A stretch of DNA of 64,000 bases from AP-15 sp963772965 (lineage in GTDB: Bacteria > Pseudomonadota > Alphaproteobacteria > ATCC43930 > CGMCC-115725). The stretch covers positions 372,001-436,000 of the forward strand of contig CAVYZU010000012.1 in assembly GCA_963772965.1 (NCBI GenBank), written 5' to 3'. A program made the position numbers and the translations under genes. A model generated the notes under the pieces. It did no database searches, was not told the origin of the DNA, and saw only the letters and a program-made list of their open reading frames with translations. Below, one piece after another: positions 8,214-16,258 of this stretch (its first letter is position 1; every line of letters starts with the position of its first letter).

Positions 8214-8636
8214 ATGGCCAAATTGCGCCACATCGCCATTGCCGCCAAAGACCCGGACGCGATGGCGGACTTTTACGTGAAAGCGTTTGACTTCAAGATC
8301 GTTCGCTCCAATGACGGGCCGCTTGCCTATGGCCATCATCTCAGCGACGGCACGATCGATCTGGCGATCCTGCGGTTCAAGACCGACCAGCTCGGCCGCG
8401 GCATGGACTACACCGGCCTGCATCATTTCGGGATACTCGTTGAAGACGTCGATGAGGCCGGCAAAAAGCTTAAGAGCCTCGGTGGCAAGCACTTCATGGA
8501 CCAGGCTGAAGCCGAGCGGATCGGCGGCTTTGAGGTCAAATTTTACGGCCCCGAGGGCATCCTGTTCGACGTTGCCGAACATCCCTGGACCGGCACCGAG
8601 CCGCTTCCGGTAAAACAAGCCGAAGCCGCCGAATAG
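8214..8636 (+). CDS. VOC family protein, second of a tandem pair
   Basis: 140 residues, 22 bp after its paralogue and preceded by AAAAGGAGAG. The opening KLRHIAIAAKDPDAMADFY and the segment LHHFGILVEDVDEAGKKL are nearly those of the gene at 7766, so the two arose by local duplication and are probably cotranscribed. Differences concentrate after position 30 and near the C-terminus, where substrate pockets lie in this fold. A convergent hairpin at 8650 ends the unit. Confidence 0.85.
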   Translation: MAKLRHIAIAAKDPDAMADFYVKAFDFKIVRSNDGPLAYGHHLSDGTIDLAILRFKTDQLGRGMDYTGLHHFGILVEDVDEAGKKLKSLGGKHFMDQAEAERIGGFEVKFYGPEGILFDVAEHPWTGTEPLPVKQAEAAE

Positions 8637-8649
8637 CCCGCATTACGGC

Positions 8650-8669
8650 GTTCTCGCAAAAGCGAGAAC
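8650..8669. terminator. hairpin between convergent genes
   Basis: Perfect 8-bp stem GTTCTCGC / GCGAGAAC around an AAAA loop, sitting between the stop of the VOC pair and the stop of the convergent regulator. There is no following T-run on either strand, so intrinsic termination is only inferred from position. Confidence 0.4.
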
Positions 8670-8671
8670 CG

Positions 8672-9370
8672 CTAGCCGTTCGTCGTTCGGACGCGGTCGA
8701 ACGTCCGCCGCCATTTCGCCCGGAGAGCGCTCGGTCGCTCGGGGTAGCGCTCGTCGAGAAACCCGGCCGCGCTCACCCGGTCGGTTCGGAAGCTTCGGAA
8801 ATCCTGGCGCAATTCGCACCATGCGATCAAATGGCGAACGGTCTCCAGATAGCCGACTGTCACCGGCCACACGACCCGCTCGCTCTCGCGGCCCTGTTCG
8901 TCGCGATAGCGCAGCGCGATTTTCCGGCCCGCGTGGATCTGTGCGCGCAGCCGCGCCATGTCGATGCCATCGGAGGCTAGGCTCCGCGCCGGCGGCGTTT
9001 CGGTCGCCGGCTCGAGCACATAGGGTCGAAGTCTCTCGGGCACGACAGCGCCGATCTTGGCGATCAGATCCTGGGCCGCGCGCGCCAGCGCCGGGTCGCT
9101 ATGGCGCGCGACCCATTGCGCGCCGAGCACAGCAGCCTCGATCTCGTCAGGCGTCAGCATCAGAGGCGGCAGGTCCAGCCCCGCGTCCAGGACGTAACCG
9201 ACACCGGCCTCGCCCTTGATTGGCACGCGCTGCTCGATGAGGTCTGCAATGTCGCGATAAACGGTGCGTTTGGAGGTTTCCAGTTCGGCGGCGAGCGCCT
9301 CGGCCGTTATCGGTTCAGGCGTGCGGCGCATGATCTGAATAATCTGGAACAGTCGGTCGGCGCGTCTCAT
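8672..9370 (-). CDS. YafY-type transcriptional regulator (HTH + WYL)
   Basis: 232 residues. The N-terminus MRRADRLFQIIQIMRR and ITAEALAAELETSKRTVYRD form the HTH_11 winged helix of the DeoR-like/YafY group; residues 130-220 form a WYL domain (GRKIALRYRDEQGRESERVV, LIAWCELRQDFRSFR), a ligand-sensing module reported to bind nucleotides or nucleic acids. Full length, single gene. Its target is not evident; it is convergent with the VOC pair and divergent from the cyclase gene at 9586, either of which could be regulated. Confidence 0.88.
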   Translation of the reverse strand: MRRADRLFQIIQIMRRTPEPITAEALAAELETSKRTVYRDIADLIEQRVPIKGEAGVGYVLDAGLDLPPLMLTPDEIEAAVLGAQWVARHSDPALARAAQDLIAKIGAVVPERLRPYVLEPATETPPARSLASDGIDMARLRAQIHAGRKIALRYRDEQGRESERVVWPVTVGYLETVRHLIAWCELRQDFRSFRTDRVSAAGFLDERYPERPSALRAKWRRTFDRVRTTNG

Positions 9371-9585
9371 AAGCGGTTATAACCGATAATGCTGACAGCA
9401 CGATGGCAGCAGGTGGCGGAAGGCAGCGCTGGTGCGTACCCAATTCGTCACCAAATTACTGGTAGTATGATCGACCCGGCGATGGCGCGAACGCGATAAG
9501 GGAGCGGTCGTCGGTAAGACAAGTTCTGCCCCGCTTGAAGCTCGCCGGGGCTGACCCTACCCGCGAGCCGGCACAGGATCTGGCC

Positions 9586-10992
9586 ATGAGCGAAGCCAAA
9601 ACTCTATTTGCTCTGTTGCGACAGTCTGCCGATCCGGGCGCGGTAGACGCGATCGAGACCCTGGTCCGCGACGCGCCGGACCACCAGCTCAGCCGCATCA
9701 ATGTGATCGATTTCGCCGCCAAGACCGGGATCGACGAAGAGCGGGCGATTGCGGCTTTTCTGCATGCCGCGCGTCTTGGCCTTTTCGAGCTGTCCTGGAA
9801 CGTGCTGTGCCCGAGCTGCAGCGGTGTGCTCGAAGCGGCGCCGACATTAAAGAATGTCGATCGCCAGGAATATCACTGCGCGTGGTGCGCGGCGGATTAC
9901 GAGCCGACCCTCGACGAAATCGTCGAGGTCACCTTTACCGTTAACCGCCGGGTGCGCAAGATCGCGGCGCATGACCCTGAGGAACTGTCCTACGGCGAAT
10001 ACTTCCGGCAGATCTTTTGGGGTTCGGGCATCGATTTACCGGACAATCTCGACCACGTGATCGAGGAGATCACACTCGAGACCATGGAACTGCCGCCGGG
10101 CGACAAGGCGCTACTGTCTTTGCAATTGCCGGCGGAGTTCGTGATCCTGCTCGATCCGGTCACGCACACCAGCCAGTTCATCGATGTAAAGGGCGAACCG
10201 ACGCGCGAACGCCAGAGCCTTTCCCTGGTTTTCGACAAGCTGCGCGCACCGGTGCAACGGATCCAGCTTCATCCCGGTCCATTGCGGCTGTCGCTCGAAA
10301 ATCGCACCGACATGCGCGTCTTGCCGGGATTATGGCTGGCCAATGCACAACTCGAGGAATTGCTCCATCGGCGGCGCCCGTTTCTGACTGCGAAAAGGCT
10401 GCTGACCAACCAGGTTTTTCGCGACATCTACGGCACCGACACGATCGACCTCAACCAGCGGCTCAAGATCACCAGCCTGACCTTTCTGTTCACCGATTTG
10501 AAGGGATCCACCGAACTTTACGAGCGCGTGGGCGACCTCGTCGCCTTCGATTTGGTTCGGGCTCATTTTCGGGTGTTGAACGAGATCGTCGCGGCCGAAG
10601 CGGGAGCCGTGGTCAAGACCATCGGTGATGCGGTCATGGCGACCTTCGCGACCCCCGACCGCGCCATTACCGCCGCCTTGCGCATGCGCGAGGCGATGCG
10701 TGATCTGAACGACGGACACACAGGGCAGGACCTGATGCTGAAGATTGGCATCCATGAGGGCCCGTGCCTCGCAGTTGTGCTCAACGATCGCCAGGATTAC
10801 TTCGGTCAGACGGTCAATATTGCGGCGCGCGTCCAGGCTTTGGCCGACGAGCGCTCGATCCTGGCGACCCGGCCGGTGGTAGCGTATCCACAGGCGTCGA
10901 GCCTATTGCACACGCGCGGACTTGAACCGGTGGCGCAAAACCGCGCCCTGCGCGGCATCGCCGACGAAGTAGCCGTCTACGAGATAGCGTAA
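9586..10992 (+). CDS. adenylate/guanylate cyclase with DUF5939-like N-terminus
   Basis: 468 residues from the ATG at 9586. The N-terminal 300 residues include a four-cysteine zinc-ribbon-like motif (CPSC ... CAWC about 30 residues apart), as in DUF5939 proteins. The C-terminal class III cyclase domain is clear: FTDLKGSTELYERVGD with metal-binding Asp, KTIGDAVMATF with the second Asp, and FGQTVNIAARVQ. It should make cyclic nucleotide from NTP as a homodimer; no membrane segment is seen, so it is likely cytoplasmic. An upstream TTG at 9535 is possible but adds unremarkable residues. Substrate (ATP or GTP) not resolved. Confidence 0.85.
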   Translation: MSEAKTLFALLRQSADPGAVDAIETLVRDAPDHQLSRINVIDFAAKTGIDEERAIAAFLHAARLGLFELSWNVLCPSCSGVLEAAPTLKNVDRQEYHCAWCAADYEPTLDEIVEVTFTVNRRVRKIAAHDPEELSYGEYFRQIFWGSGIDLPDNLDHVIEEITLETMELPPGDKALLSLQLPAEFVILLDPVTHTSQFIDVKGEPTRERQSLSLVFDKLRAPVQRIQLHPGPLRLSLENRTDMRVLPGLWLANAQLEELLHRRRPFLTAKRLLTNQVFRDIYGTDTIDLNQRLKITSLTFLFTDLKGSTELYERVGDLVAFDLVRAHFRVLNEIVAAEAGAVVKTIGDAVMATFATPDRAITAALRMREAMRDLNDGHTGQDLMLKIGIHEGPCLAVVLNDRQDYFGQTVNIAARVQALADERSILATRPVVAYPQASSLLHTRGLEPVAQNRALRGIADEVAVYEIA

Positions 10993-11024
10993 GTAGAGGC
11001 GACCCGCGGCCCTGGTGGCGACGA

Positions 11025-11645
11025 TTAGCGATGCAGTTGGCCGAGAAGCTGGTTTGCGAAGACGACGCCTGCAGCGGTCACCTGCAGGCCGGCGGCGCGC
11101 AGCGCTTCGGCCGTCCAGGTGTTGCAGGTGTTTGACGCGTCGTAGGTTCCGGTGGCGGCGTAAAAGACGCTGTACGGATAGGGGCCGTTGCCGACACGGA
11201 TCGGCGCGCCGTTTGCACCCTTGGCGGTGCTCTCCGACAAGAACCGCGCGAGACGAGCGGCGCCTTCGCGGCTAACGGCTACCGGCCAGACGTTGGTGGC
11301 GCCAAAATAGGCAGAAGGTGAGACCGCGAGCGGGATGACGAGCAACACCGCCGGTCCCGGAACCGCGGCGCGCAGCAATTCCCGAAAGCCGGGGTCTCGC
11401 GCCATATAAAAATCCCGAGCCCCCCAGCCGAATACCAAATATCGCGACATAGGAAAACCGGCAACCAAGCTCGCTAACGGATTACTTGCCGCGAATTCCG
11501 GCACCGCGACTTCGGTATGCCAGCCGCTAGCGATAACGAAAATAATCTCCTCAGAAGACGCCCCAAGGGCCGTCGCCGAGCAATCTGTTGGCAGCCACAA
11601 GCCTATAACCACCGCGAGGATCATGAACCGCCGAGCGAGCATCAA
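11025..11645 (-). CDS. DUF2459 domain-containing exported protein
   Basis: 206 residues with an N-terminal signal-like segment (FMILAVVIGLWLP). Family landmarks of DUF2459 are IFVIASGWHTEV, YLVFGWGARDFYM and the Cys-containing SNTCNTWTAEALRAAGL. The conserved His, the FGWG turn and CNTW suggest a hydrolase-like fold, but no activity is established. Two candidate starts (residues 1 and 8) both leave a plausible signal peptide. It is convergent with the cyclase gene. Confidence 0.8.
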   Translation of the reverse strand: MMLARRFMILAVVIGLWLPTDCSATALGASSEEIIFVIASGWHTEVAVPEFAASNPLASLVAGFPMSRYLVFGWGARDFYMARDPGFRELLRAAVPGPAVLLVIPLAVSPSAYFGATNVWPVAVSREGAARLARFLSESTAKGANGAPIRVGNGPYPYSVFYAATGTYDASNTCNTWTAEALRAAGLQVTAAGVVFANQLLGQLHR

Positions 11646-11929
11646 CTGCAGTCCTCACCACACTCAATGTCGGTCTGCTTCAAAGCATAGGAAAGACGAA
11701 AGGACAGTCAGGCGCCACCAGGCCTTGCACCCACAAACGAACGGCGCGCGAATCAGCAACGCGGCAAGTTTCTGGAGGACACAAATGCCGAAAATCGCCA
11801 TTATGATCCAAGGCAATGGCTGCTAGCCAATTTCTACTCGGACCTCGCCGGGATTCAGGACCCTTCCTTCCCCGCGAGGCCACGAGCAAAGCCAGCCGCA
11901 TCGGCTTCAGGTCCGGACGGCTAGCTGAG
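11646..11929. other. intergenic stretch with one short frame
   Basis: About 280 bp lie between two minus-strand genes. The only structure I can support is a plus-strand 13-codon frame at 11785-11826 with a strong ribosome site, listed separately. No repeat or hairpin with a T-run was seen. Confidence 0.4.
11785..11826 (+). CDS. possible 13-residue peptide with strong ribosome-binding site
   Basis: TGGAGGACACAA places an excellent Shine-Dalgarno 5-8 bases before an ATG that reads MPKIAIMIQGNGC and then TAG. It could be the surviving start of a lost gene, a leader peptide or chance. Nothing recognisable follows downstream on the plus strand; the next gene is convergent. Confidence 0.25.
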   Translation: MPKIAIMIQGNGC

Positions 11930-13309
11930 TTAAGCCGCCGCCGATAGATCCTGCGCAGTGATCCGTCCGGCTTCGATCGCGCCGAGAAAAGCCCGCCAGT
12001 CACGCTCTGTCTGGTCGGCGTAACCGATCGCGAATTCCGCGATAGCTTTGTCGAAATCGTTGCCGTCGCCGATATAGGCCGAGATCGCCACCGCGTCCCC
12101 GGCGCGGGCGTGGGCGCGCGCCATTGTGCGGCCGCACAATGCTGCATAAAACGGCAAGGCAGCTTCGAGCCGCTCGCCGACATTCGCCAGGCGCAAATCC
12201 TTGAGCCGCCGCACATAGAAATAGCGGCCGTTGATCGGAGTGTCGGTCCAGCCAAGAAAGACGTCGGTCGCAGCCTGCAGCATGCGCTGGCCAACCACCA
12301 CGCGCTGACCGTGGTTGCTATATTCGGACGCGCCGGCATAAGGCGCCAGAACTGACGCCTGGGCTTCTTTGATCTGCCCCAGCAACGGCGCACCATCGTC
12401 GGATATCAGCAAGCCGATAGCGCAGAATGTGCCAACGCTGCCGACGCCGACGACTTTGAACGCGACATCGCGCAAATGATAGCGCTGAAGCAAAACTCGC
12501 CGATCTTCCTGCAACGACTTGGCATAGGAGACGAAGGCCTCTTTCGCGTGCAGCTCGTGGCGGCTCAGATGGTGCACGAGCGGCGGCTTTTCCTTGATCC
12601 GTGAGGTGTCGCCATGCCGCTCAACGAGCCCGTAATGTTCTTTCGCGCCCTTCAGTATCGTGGCAAGCCGTTTTTCGAGATTGCGCCGGATCTTGTCCGA
12701 ATCGACATCGGCGATGGCGCCGGCGAGATCGATGTGCGTGCTCCAAGCATCGAGCGGCGGCATCTGAGCCAGCCGCGCCATATTGCGGCGATAGTCGCGG
12801 GCGGCGAGGCGAGCGAGGTGGCGGCAGTCGGGCTCGGGCATGCGAGCGACCCTGCCGGAGACGACGAGGCTTGCCGCGAGCCGCTTGACATCCCATTCGA
12901 ACGGCGCCGGCAAGGTCTCGTCGAAATCGTTGATGTCGAAAACCGGCTTCCCTTCGGGAGACGCGTACGCCCCAAAATTGGCAAGATGGCAGTCGCCGCA
13001 CGACTGAACCCGCAAGCTGGTGGCCGGCATCGAACCAAGATCGGCCGCCATCACCGCTGCCGCGCCGCGCAAAAACGCGAAGGCGTCTGCTTTCATCCGC
13101 GCGTAACGCACCGGCAGCAATTCGGGGATGCGCGTCTCGCCCTGCTCGATCAGGATATCGACCGGATCCCGGCGATCGGCGGCCGGCTGCCACTTGGCTA
13201 GCGTCTCCAGCGACACCTCTCGACGGCACGCGACGCCGGCTTCGCGGCGCTGTTCAAGTCTTGCGGAAGGCGCCGAATTGCGCCCAGTTTTGTCGGCTCG
13301 ATCCTTCAC
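11930..13309 (-). CDS. DUF2252 family protein
   Basis: 459 residues, the usual size. DUF2252 landmarks are KADAFAFLRGAAAVMAADL, the pair GDCHLANFGAY and FDINDFDETLPAPFEWDVKR (two acidic motifs spaced as in kinase-like aminoglycoside-phosphotransferase folds), and near the C-terminus RTMARAHARAGDA. The family resembles protein-kinase-like phosphotransferases, so a phosphotransfer role is likely but unproven. No signal peptide. Start at 13309 gives a basic N-terminus; starts slightly downstream are possible. Confidence 0.85.
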   Translation of the reverse strand: MKDRADKTGRNSAPSARLEQRREAGVACRREVSLETLAKWQPAADRRDPVDILIEQGETRIPELLPVRYARMKADAFAFLRGAAAVMAADLGSMPATSLRVQSCGDCHLANFGAYASPEGKPVFDINDFDETLPAPFEWDVKRLAASLVVSGRVARMPEPDCRHLARLAARDYRRNMARLAQMPPLDAWSTHIDLAGAIADVDSDKIRRNLEKRLATILKGAKEHYGLVERHGDTSRIKEKPPLVHHLSRHELHAKEAFVSYAKSLQEDRRVLLQRYHLRDVAFKVVGVGSVGTFCAIGLLISDDGAPLLGQIKEAQASVLAPYAGASEYSNHGQRVVVGQRMLQAATDVFLGWTDTPINGRYFYVRRLKDLRLANVGERLEAALPFYAALCGRTMARAHARAGDAVAISAYIGDGNDFDKAIAEFAIGYADQTERDWRAFLGAIEAGRITAQDLSAAA

Positions 13310-13349
13310 ATCAACCCCGCAAAAAGTTTGGTTTGAACTTCCGCGAACC

Positions 13350-14378
13350 CTATTCCCAGTTAATTTTCGGCGCCGAACCGAGGCGCGCCGGTCCGAGATA
13401 GATCTTGCCGTTTTGAATTGTGAACGGAGCGGTGATCTGCGGTTTGCCGTCGGGTCCGGGCTTGGCCAACGAGGTCAGCGCGATTTGGACTATCGCGGCT
13501 TGCTCTGGGGTCATGCGGTCGGCGGCAACCAGCGCATTGAGAATCGCGCCAAAGCCTTCGACGCCGCTTGAAAGTGCAGCGATCGGCTGCAGCTTGCGGT
13601 CGAGGGCGAGCGTGCCGTTGGCCGACACGCCAAGGTCACCCCATTGCAGGTGCAAGCTATCGACCTCGATCGTACCGCCGGCATCGCGCCAGGCGGCGAC
13701 TGCTTGAGGCAGCTCTCCGCTCGGCAAAGCGCCTTTGACCGTGACGCCGACCGCCAACTCGTCGATTGTCCTGGTAAATTCCGGGGGTGGCGCCGGCACC
13801 CCAACCTGCCGCAAGGAGAGCGCCAGCCCAAAGCTTGGGTCGGTATCCTTGTCAGCCGGCTTTGCCGGCAGCGTGATCCACGCATCAGCCGATTTGATCG
13901 GGACGGCTTCGGCGGCCTCGGCGGCGATGTCCTGTCCGCTTACCCATAACCACGCGGCGCCTTGCGAGCCAACTGCCACCGTTCCCTTGGCTGACTTGAC
14001 CGAAAGCTTTAGTTCCGGTCGGCCGCCGGTTGAAGCGAGATCGGCCGAGAAGCCATCCGGGGCAGCGAGAACCCAATCATGAAAATTCCATGGCCGCGCC
14101 GTGCCGGTCAAATGGGTCAGCCGCAACTCCGGCGCCGGGTTCCAGGTGCGCTCGCGAAGCGTTGCGTCGTCGACTGCGACGCGGAACGCGAACGGAAAAC
14201 CGGTTATCCTTAGCGCTCCCCATGTGGCGTCAATCTTGTGTGCTTTCTGAGATTGCTGCCAGGCAACGAGGCCATCTTGGATCTGGGCGGCCACGATCCG
14301 CCAGTAAACGGCATAGCTGCCGGCCAGCACCACGAGCACAATCACCACGGCGAGACCGAAACGCGTCGAACGGCGCAT
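13350..14378 (-). CDS. DUF2125 domain-containing protein, membrane-anchored
   Basis: 342 residues. One N-terminal membrane anchor (FGLAVVIVLVVLAGSYAVYW) is followed by a periplasmic domain; ITGFPFAFRVAVDD and WNFHDWVLAAPDGF match the DUF2125 family, which is largely alphaproteobacterial. The repeated beta-strand pattern recalls AsmA-like outer-membrane-biogenesis proteins, but that is inference. Ends with KIYLGPARLG, a common terminal strand in this fold. Same strand as the DUF2252 gene downstream, with a 40-bp gap. Confidence 0.85.
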   Translation of the reverse strand: MRRSTRFGLAVVIVLVVLAGSYAVYWRIVAAQIQDGLVAWQQSQKAHKIDATWGALRITGFPFAFRVAVDDATLRERTWNPAPELRLTHLTGTARPWNFHDWVLAAPDGFSADLASTGGRPELKLSVKSAKGTVAVGSQGAAWLWVSGQDIAAEAAEAVPIKSADAWITLPAKPADKDTDPSFGLALSLRQVGVPAPPPEFTRTIDELAVGVTVKGALPSGELPQAVAAWRDAGGTIEVDSLHLQWGDLGVSANGTLALDRKLQPIAALSSGVEGFGAILNALVAADRMTPEQAAIVQIALTSLAKPGPDGKPQITAPFTIQNGKIYLGPARLGSAPKINWE

Positions 14379-14440
14379 ACCCCAGATATACCGGCAGGGC
14401 GTCGGCGCCGCTAGCTCGCCCTATCAGCCGGCCTGTCGCG

Positions 14441-14986
14441 TCACGCCTTGAGCACTTCCGCGCCCGGTGCGGCTTCCAATTCACAGGCGTTCACGGTCAT
14501 CGCCAGCATGCTGTAATAGCCGATAGCGGTGGTTAGCTGGATCAGGCCATCATTGCCGAGGCGAGCCTGGAGCTTCTTAAAGGCGGCCTCGTCGACGCGA
14601 TGCCGGCGCAGCAGCTGCCGGGTGAATTCGACGATTTCCGCGTCTTCGGGCGGAATCCCGCGCGAATGATTTTCGCGGATCGCGGTGATCGTTTCTTCCG
14701 GCACCCCGAGACGGCGGGCGCCGCCGGTCTGCGCGCCCCAGACATAAACCGCCTCGAATTCGCGCGCGGCTGTCATCGCCGCCAAGACCCGCACCCGCAT
14801 GTCGAGCGACCCCTCGAACCGGACATAAGCGCCGAGATGGGCGAGGCGGCCAGCCACCTCCGGGGAATGCAGGAACATCGTAAACGGACCCTGAACTGCA
14901 CCCCGGCTTGCGACAATGCTGTCGAAGACCGCGTGGTGCTGGGCTGGGACCTGGTCTTTGCTGGTGATCGGGGGAAGCCGTGCCAT
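14441..14986 (-). CDS. carboxymuconolactone decarboxylase family protein
   Basis: 181 residues, all-helical. DMRVRVLAAMTAAREFEAVYVW gives the ARE..YVW signature near the active-site helix of the CMD/AhpD-like fold. The AhpD CxxC pair is absent, so this is a CMD-type rather than a peroxidase-type member. TAGGAAGGAG precedes the ATG. Its substrate is unknown; it is divergent from nadA, sharing the 250-bp interval that carries the nad operators. Confidence 0.85.
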   Translation of the reverse strand: MARLPPITSKDQVPAQHHAVFDSIVASRGAVQGPFTMFLHSPEVAGRLAHLGAYVRFEGSLDMRVRVLAAMTAAREFEAVYVWGAQTGGARRLGVPEETITAIRENHSRGIPPEDAEIVEFTRQLLRRHRVDEAAFKKLQARLGNDGLIQLTTAIGYYSMLAMTVNACELEAAPGAEVLKA

Positions 14987-15121
14987 GGTCGCTCCTTCCT
15001 ATTTAAGCCTGCTTTATCGCGCCGGAGGGCCGCCGATCGCTTCAATAGCGCACTCGTTGGACAAATGCATTTTCGGCGGAGCCGGGTGGCGTGAAGCGAG
15101 GGGTTATCCGGCGATCGGATC

Positions 15122-15149
15122 TTGACAGTTCGATTACGGTACTTATCCT
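15122..15149 (+). promoter_or_regulatory. sigma70-type promoter of nadA
   Basis: TTGACA at 15122-15127, a 16-bp spacer and TATCCT at 15144-15149. The -10 is overlapped by the first palindromic operator copy, consistent with repression by blocking RNA polymerase. Confidence 0.6.
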
Positions 15150-15163
15150 CATATTCAGCATAA
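15145..15163 (+). promoter_or_regulatory. operator copy 1 upstream of nadA
   Basis: ATCCTCATATTCAGCATAA matches the perfect palindrome at 15208 in 15 of 19 positions and covers the -10 box. I infer binding by an NAD-biosynthesis repressor such as NadQ (alphaproteobacteria) or NrtR; the regulator is not in this window. Confidence 0.5.
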
Positions 15164-15170
15164 CGGAATG

Positions 15171-15194
15171 GCCGGGCCGGTTCGCCCGGCTTTT
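15171..15194 (+). terminator. leader hairpin with T4 tail upstream of nadA
   Basis: GCCGGGC, a CGGTTC loop and GCCCGGC form a perfect 7-bp GC stem followed by TTTT. It lies in the 5' leader, between promoter and ribosome site, so it could attenuate nadA transcription. The short T tract keeps this tentative. Confidence 0.45.
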
Positions 15195-15207
15195 CCGGAG
15201 CCACTAA

Positions 15208-15224
15208 ATGCTCATTATGAGCAT
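15208..15224 (+). promoter_or_regulatory. operator copy 2 (perfect palindrome) upstream of nadA
   Basis: ATGCTCATTATGAGCAT is a perfect inverted repeat with 8-bp arms around a central T. It ends directly at the AAGGAG ribosome site of nadA, so a bound repressor here would act as a roadblock. It forms a pair with copy 1 about 63 bp upstream. Confidence 0.6.
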
Positions 15225-15236
15225 AAGGAGAAAGAC

Positions 15237-16237
15237 GTGCTGGAGACCGCCGCCCAACGATCCACAACCCCCCTGCCCTTGCCCGAGATCTATGCGCGTG
15301 TCGAGCGGCACATTCCGCCTTTCGAATGGCCGGTCATGGCCGACGACATCGGCGAAATCCTGCGGCTTGAAACGGGAGCGCAACGCGGTCGTGCTGGCGC
15401 ACAACTATCAAACGCCGGACATCTTTCACACCGTGGCCGACATCGTCGGCGACAGCCTGGCGTTGGCGCGCGAGGCGGCGCGCACCGATGCCGATGTGAT
15501 CGTGCTGGCCGGGGTGCATTTCATGGCCGAGACGGCGAAATTGCTGAACCCGGAAAAGACCGTGCTGATCCCCGACCTGAGGGCCGGCTGCTCGCTCGCC
15601 GCTTCGATCACCGCCGCCGATATCCGGCTGATGCGCGAGCGCCATCCGGGCGTGCCGGTCGTCAGCTATGTCAACACCTCGGCCGCGGTGAAGGCCGAGT
15701 CCGACATCTGCTGCACCTCGGGCAATGCCAAGAAGATCGTCGAAGGCGCTCGGCGCGCCGCGCGTCATCATGCTTCCCGACGAATATCTCGCGCGCAACA
15801 CCGCGGCCCAGACCAAGGTCGAGATCATCGCCTGGAAGGGCCATTGCGAAGTGCACGAGCGCTTTACCGCCGAAGATGTCAGGAGCGTGCGCGAAAGCCA
15901 TCCCGGCGTCGTCGTGCTGGCGCATCCCGAATGTCCGCCCGAGGTCGTCGCCGAATGCGACTTCACCGGCTCGACCGCGGCGATGGCGGATTATGTCGGC
16001 AGAGAGCGGCCGGCGCGGGTCGTGCTGCTGACCGAATGCTCGATGAGCGACAATGTTGCGTTGCAATATCCCGATCTCGACTTTGTGCGGCCGTGCAATC
16101 TGTGCCCGCACATGAAGCGCATCACCTTGCCCAAGATCCGCCATGCGCTCGAAACGATGACGCACGAGGTGACGGTCGACCCGACGATCGCCGCCCGCGC
16201 CCGCCAGGCGGTCGAGCGCATGCTGGCGGTCGGCTGA
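15237..16237 (+). CDS. nadA: quinolinate synthase NadA (two +1 frameshifts in this sequence)
   Basis: NadA condenses iminoaspartate with dihydroxyacetone phosphate to quinolinate using a [4Fe-4S] cluster. Start is a GTG at 15237 after AAGGAGAAAGAC. The protein is read in three consecutive frames: residues to EILRL in frame 3, then RNAVVLAHNYQTPDIFHTVA through SDICCTSGNAKKIVE in frame 1, then LGAPRVIMLPDEYLARN to the end in frame 2. Both breaks (near 15368 and 15750) are +1. Candidate cluster cysteines lie in AGCSLAAS, HPECPPEV and CNLCPHMK, all intact. With the breaks repaired it is about 330 residues, normal for the family. I think the breaks are sequence errors because every motif is preserved. 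Confidence 0.85.
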
Positions 16238-16258
16238 TTCCGTGCGAGGGCACCGGCG

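Noticed and set aside
15365..15755. Programmed frameshifting in nadA
   Set aside because: No slippery sequence; two +1 changes in 400 bp fit sequence errors better.
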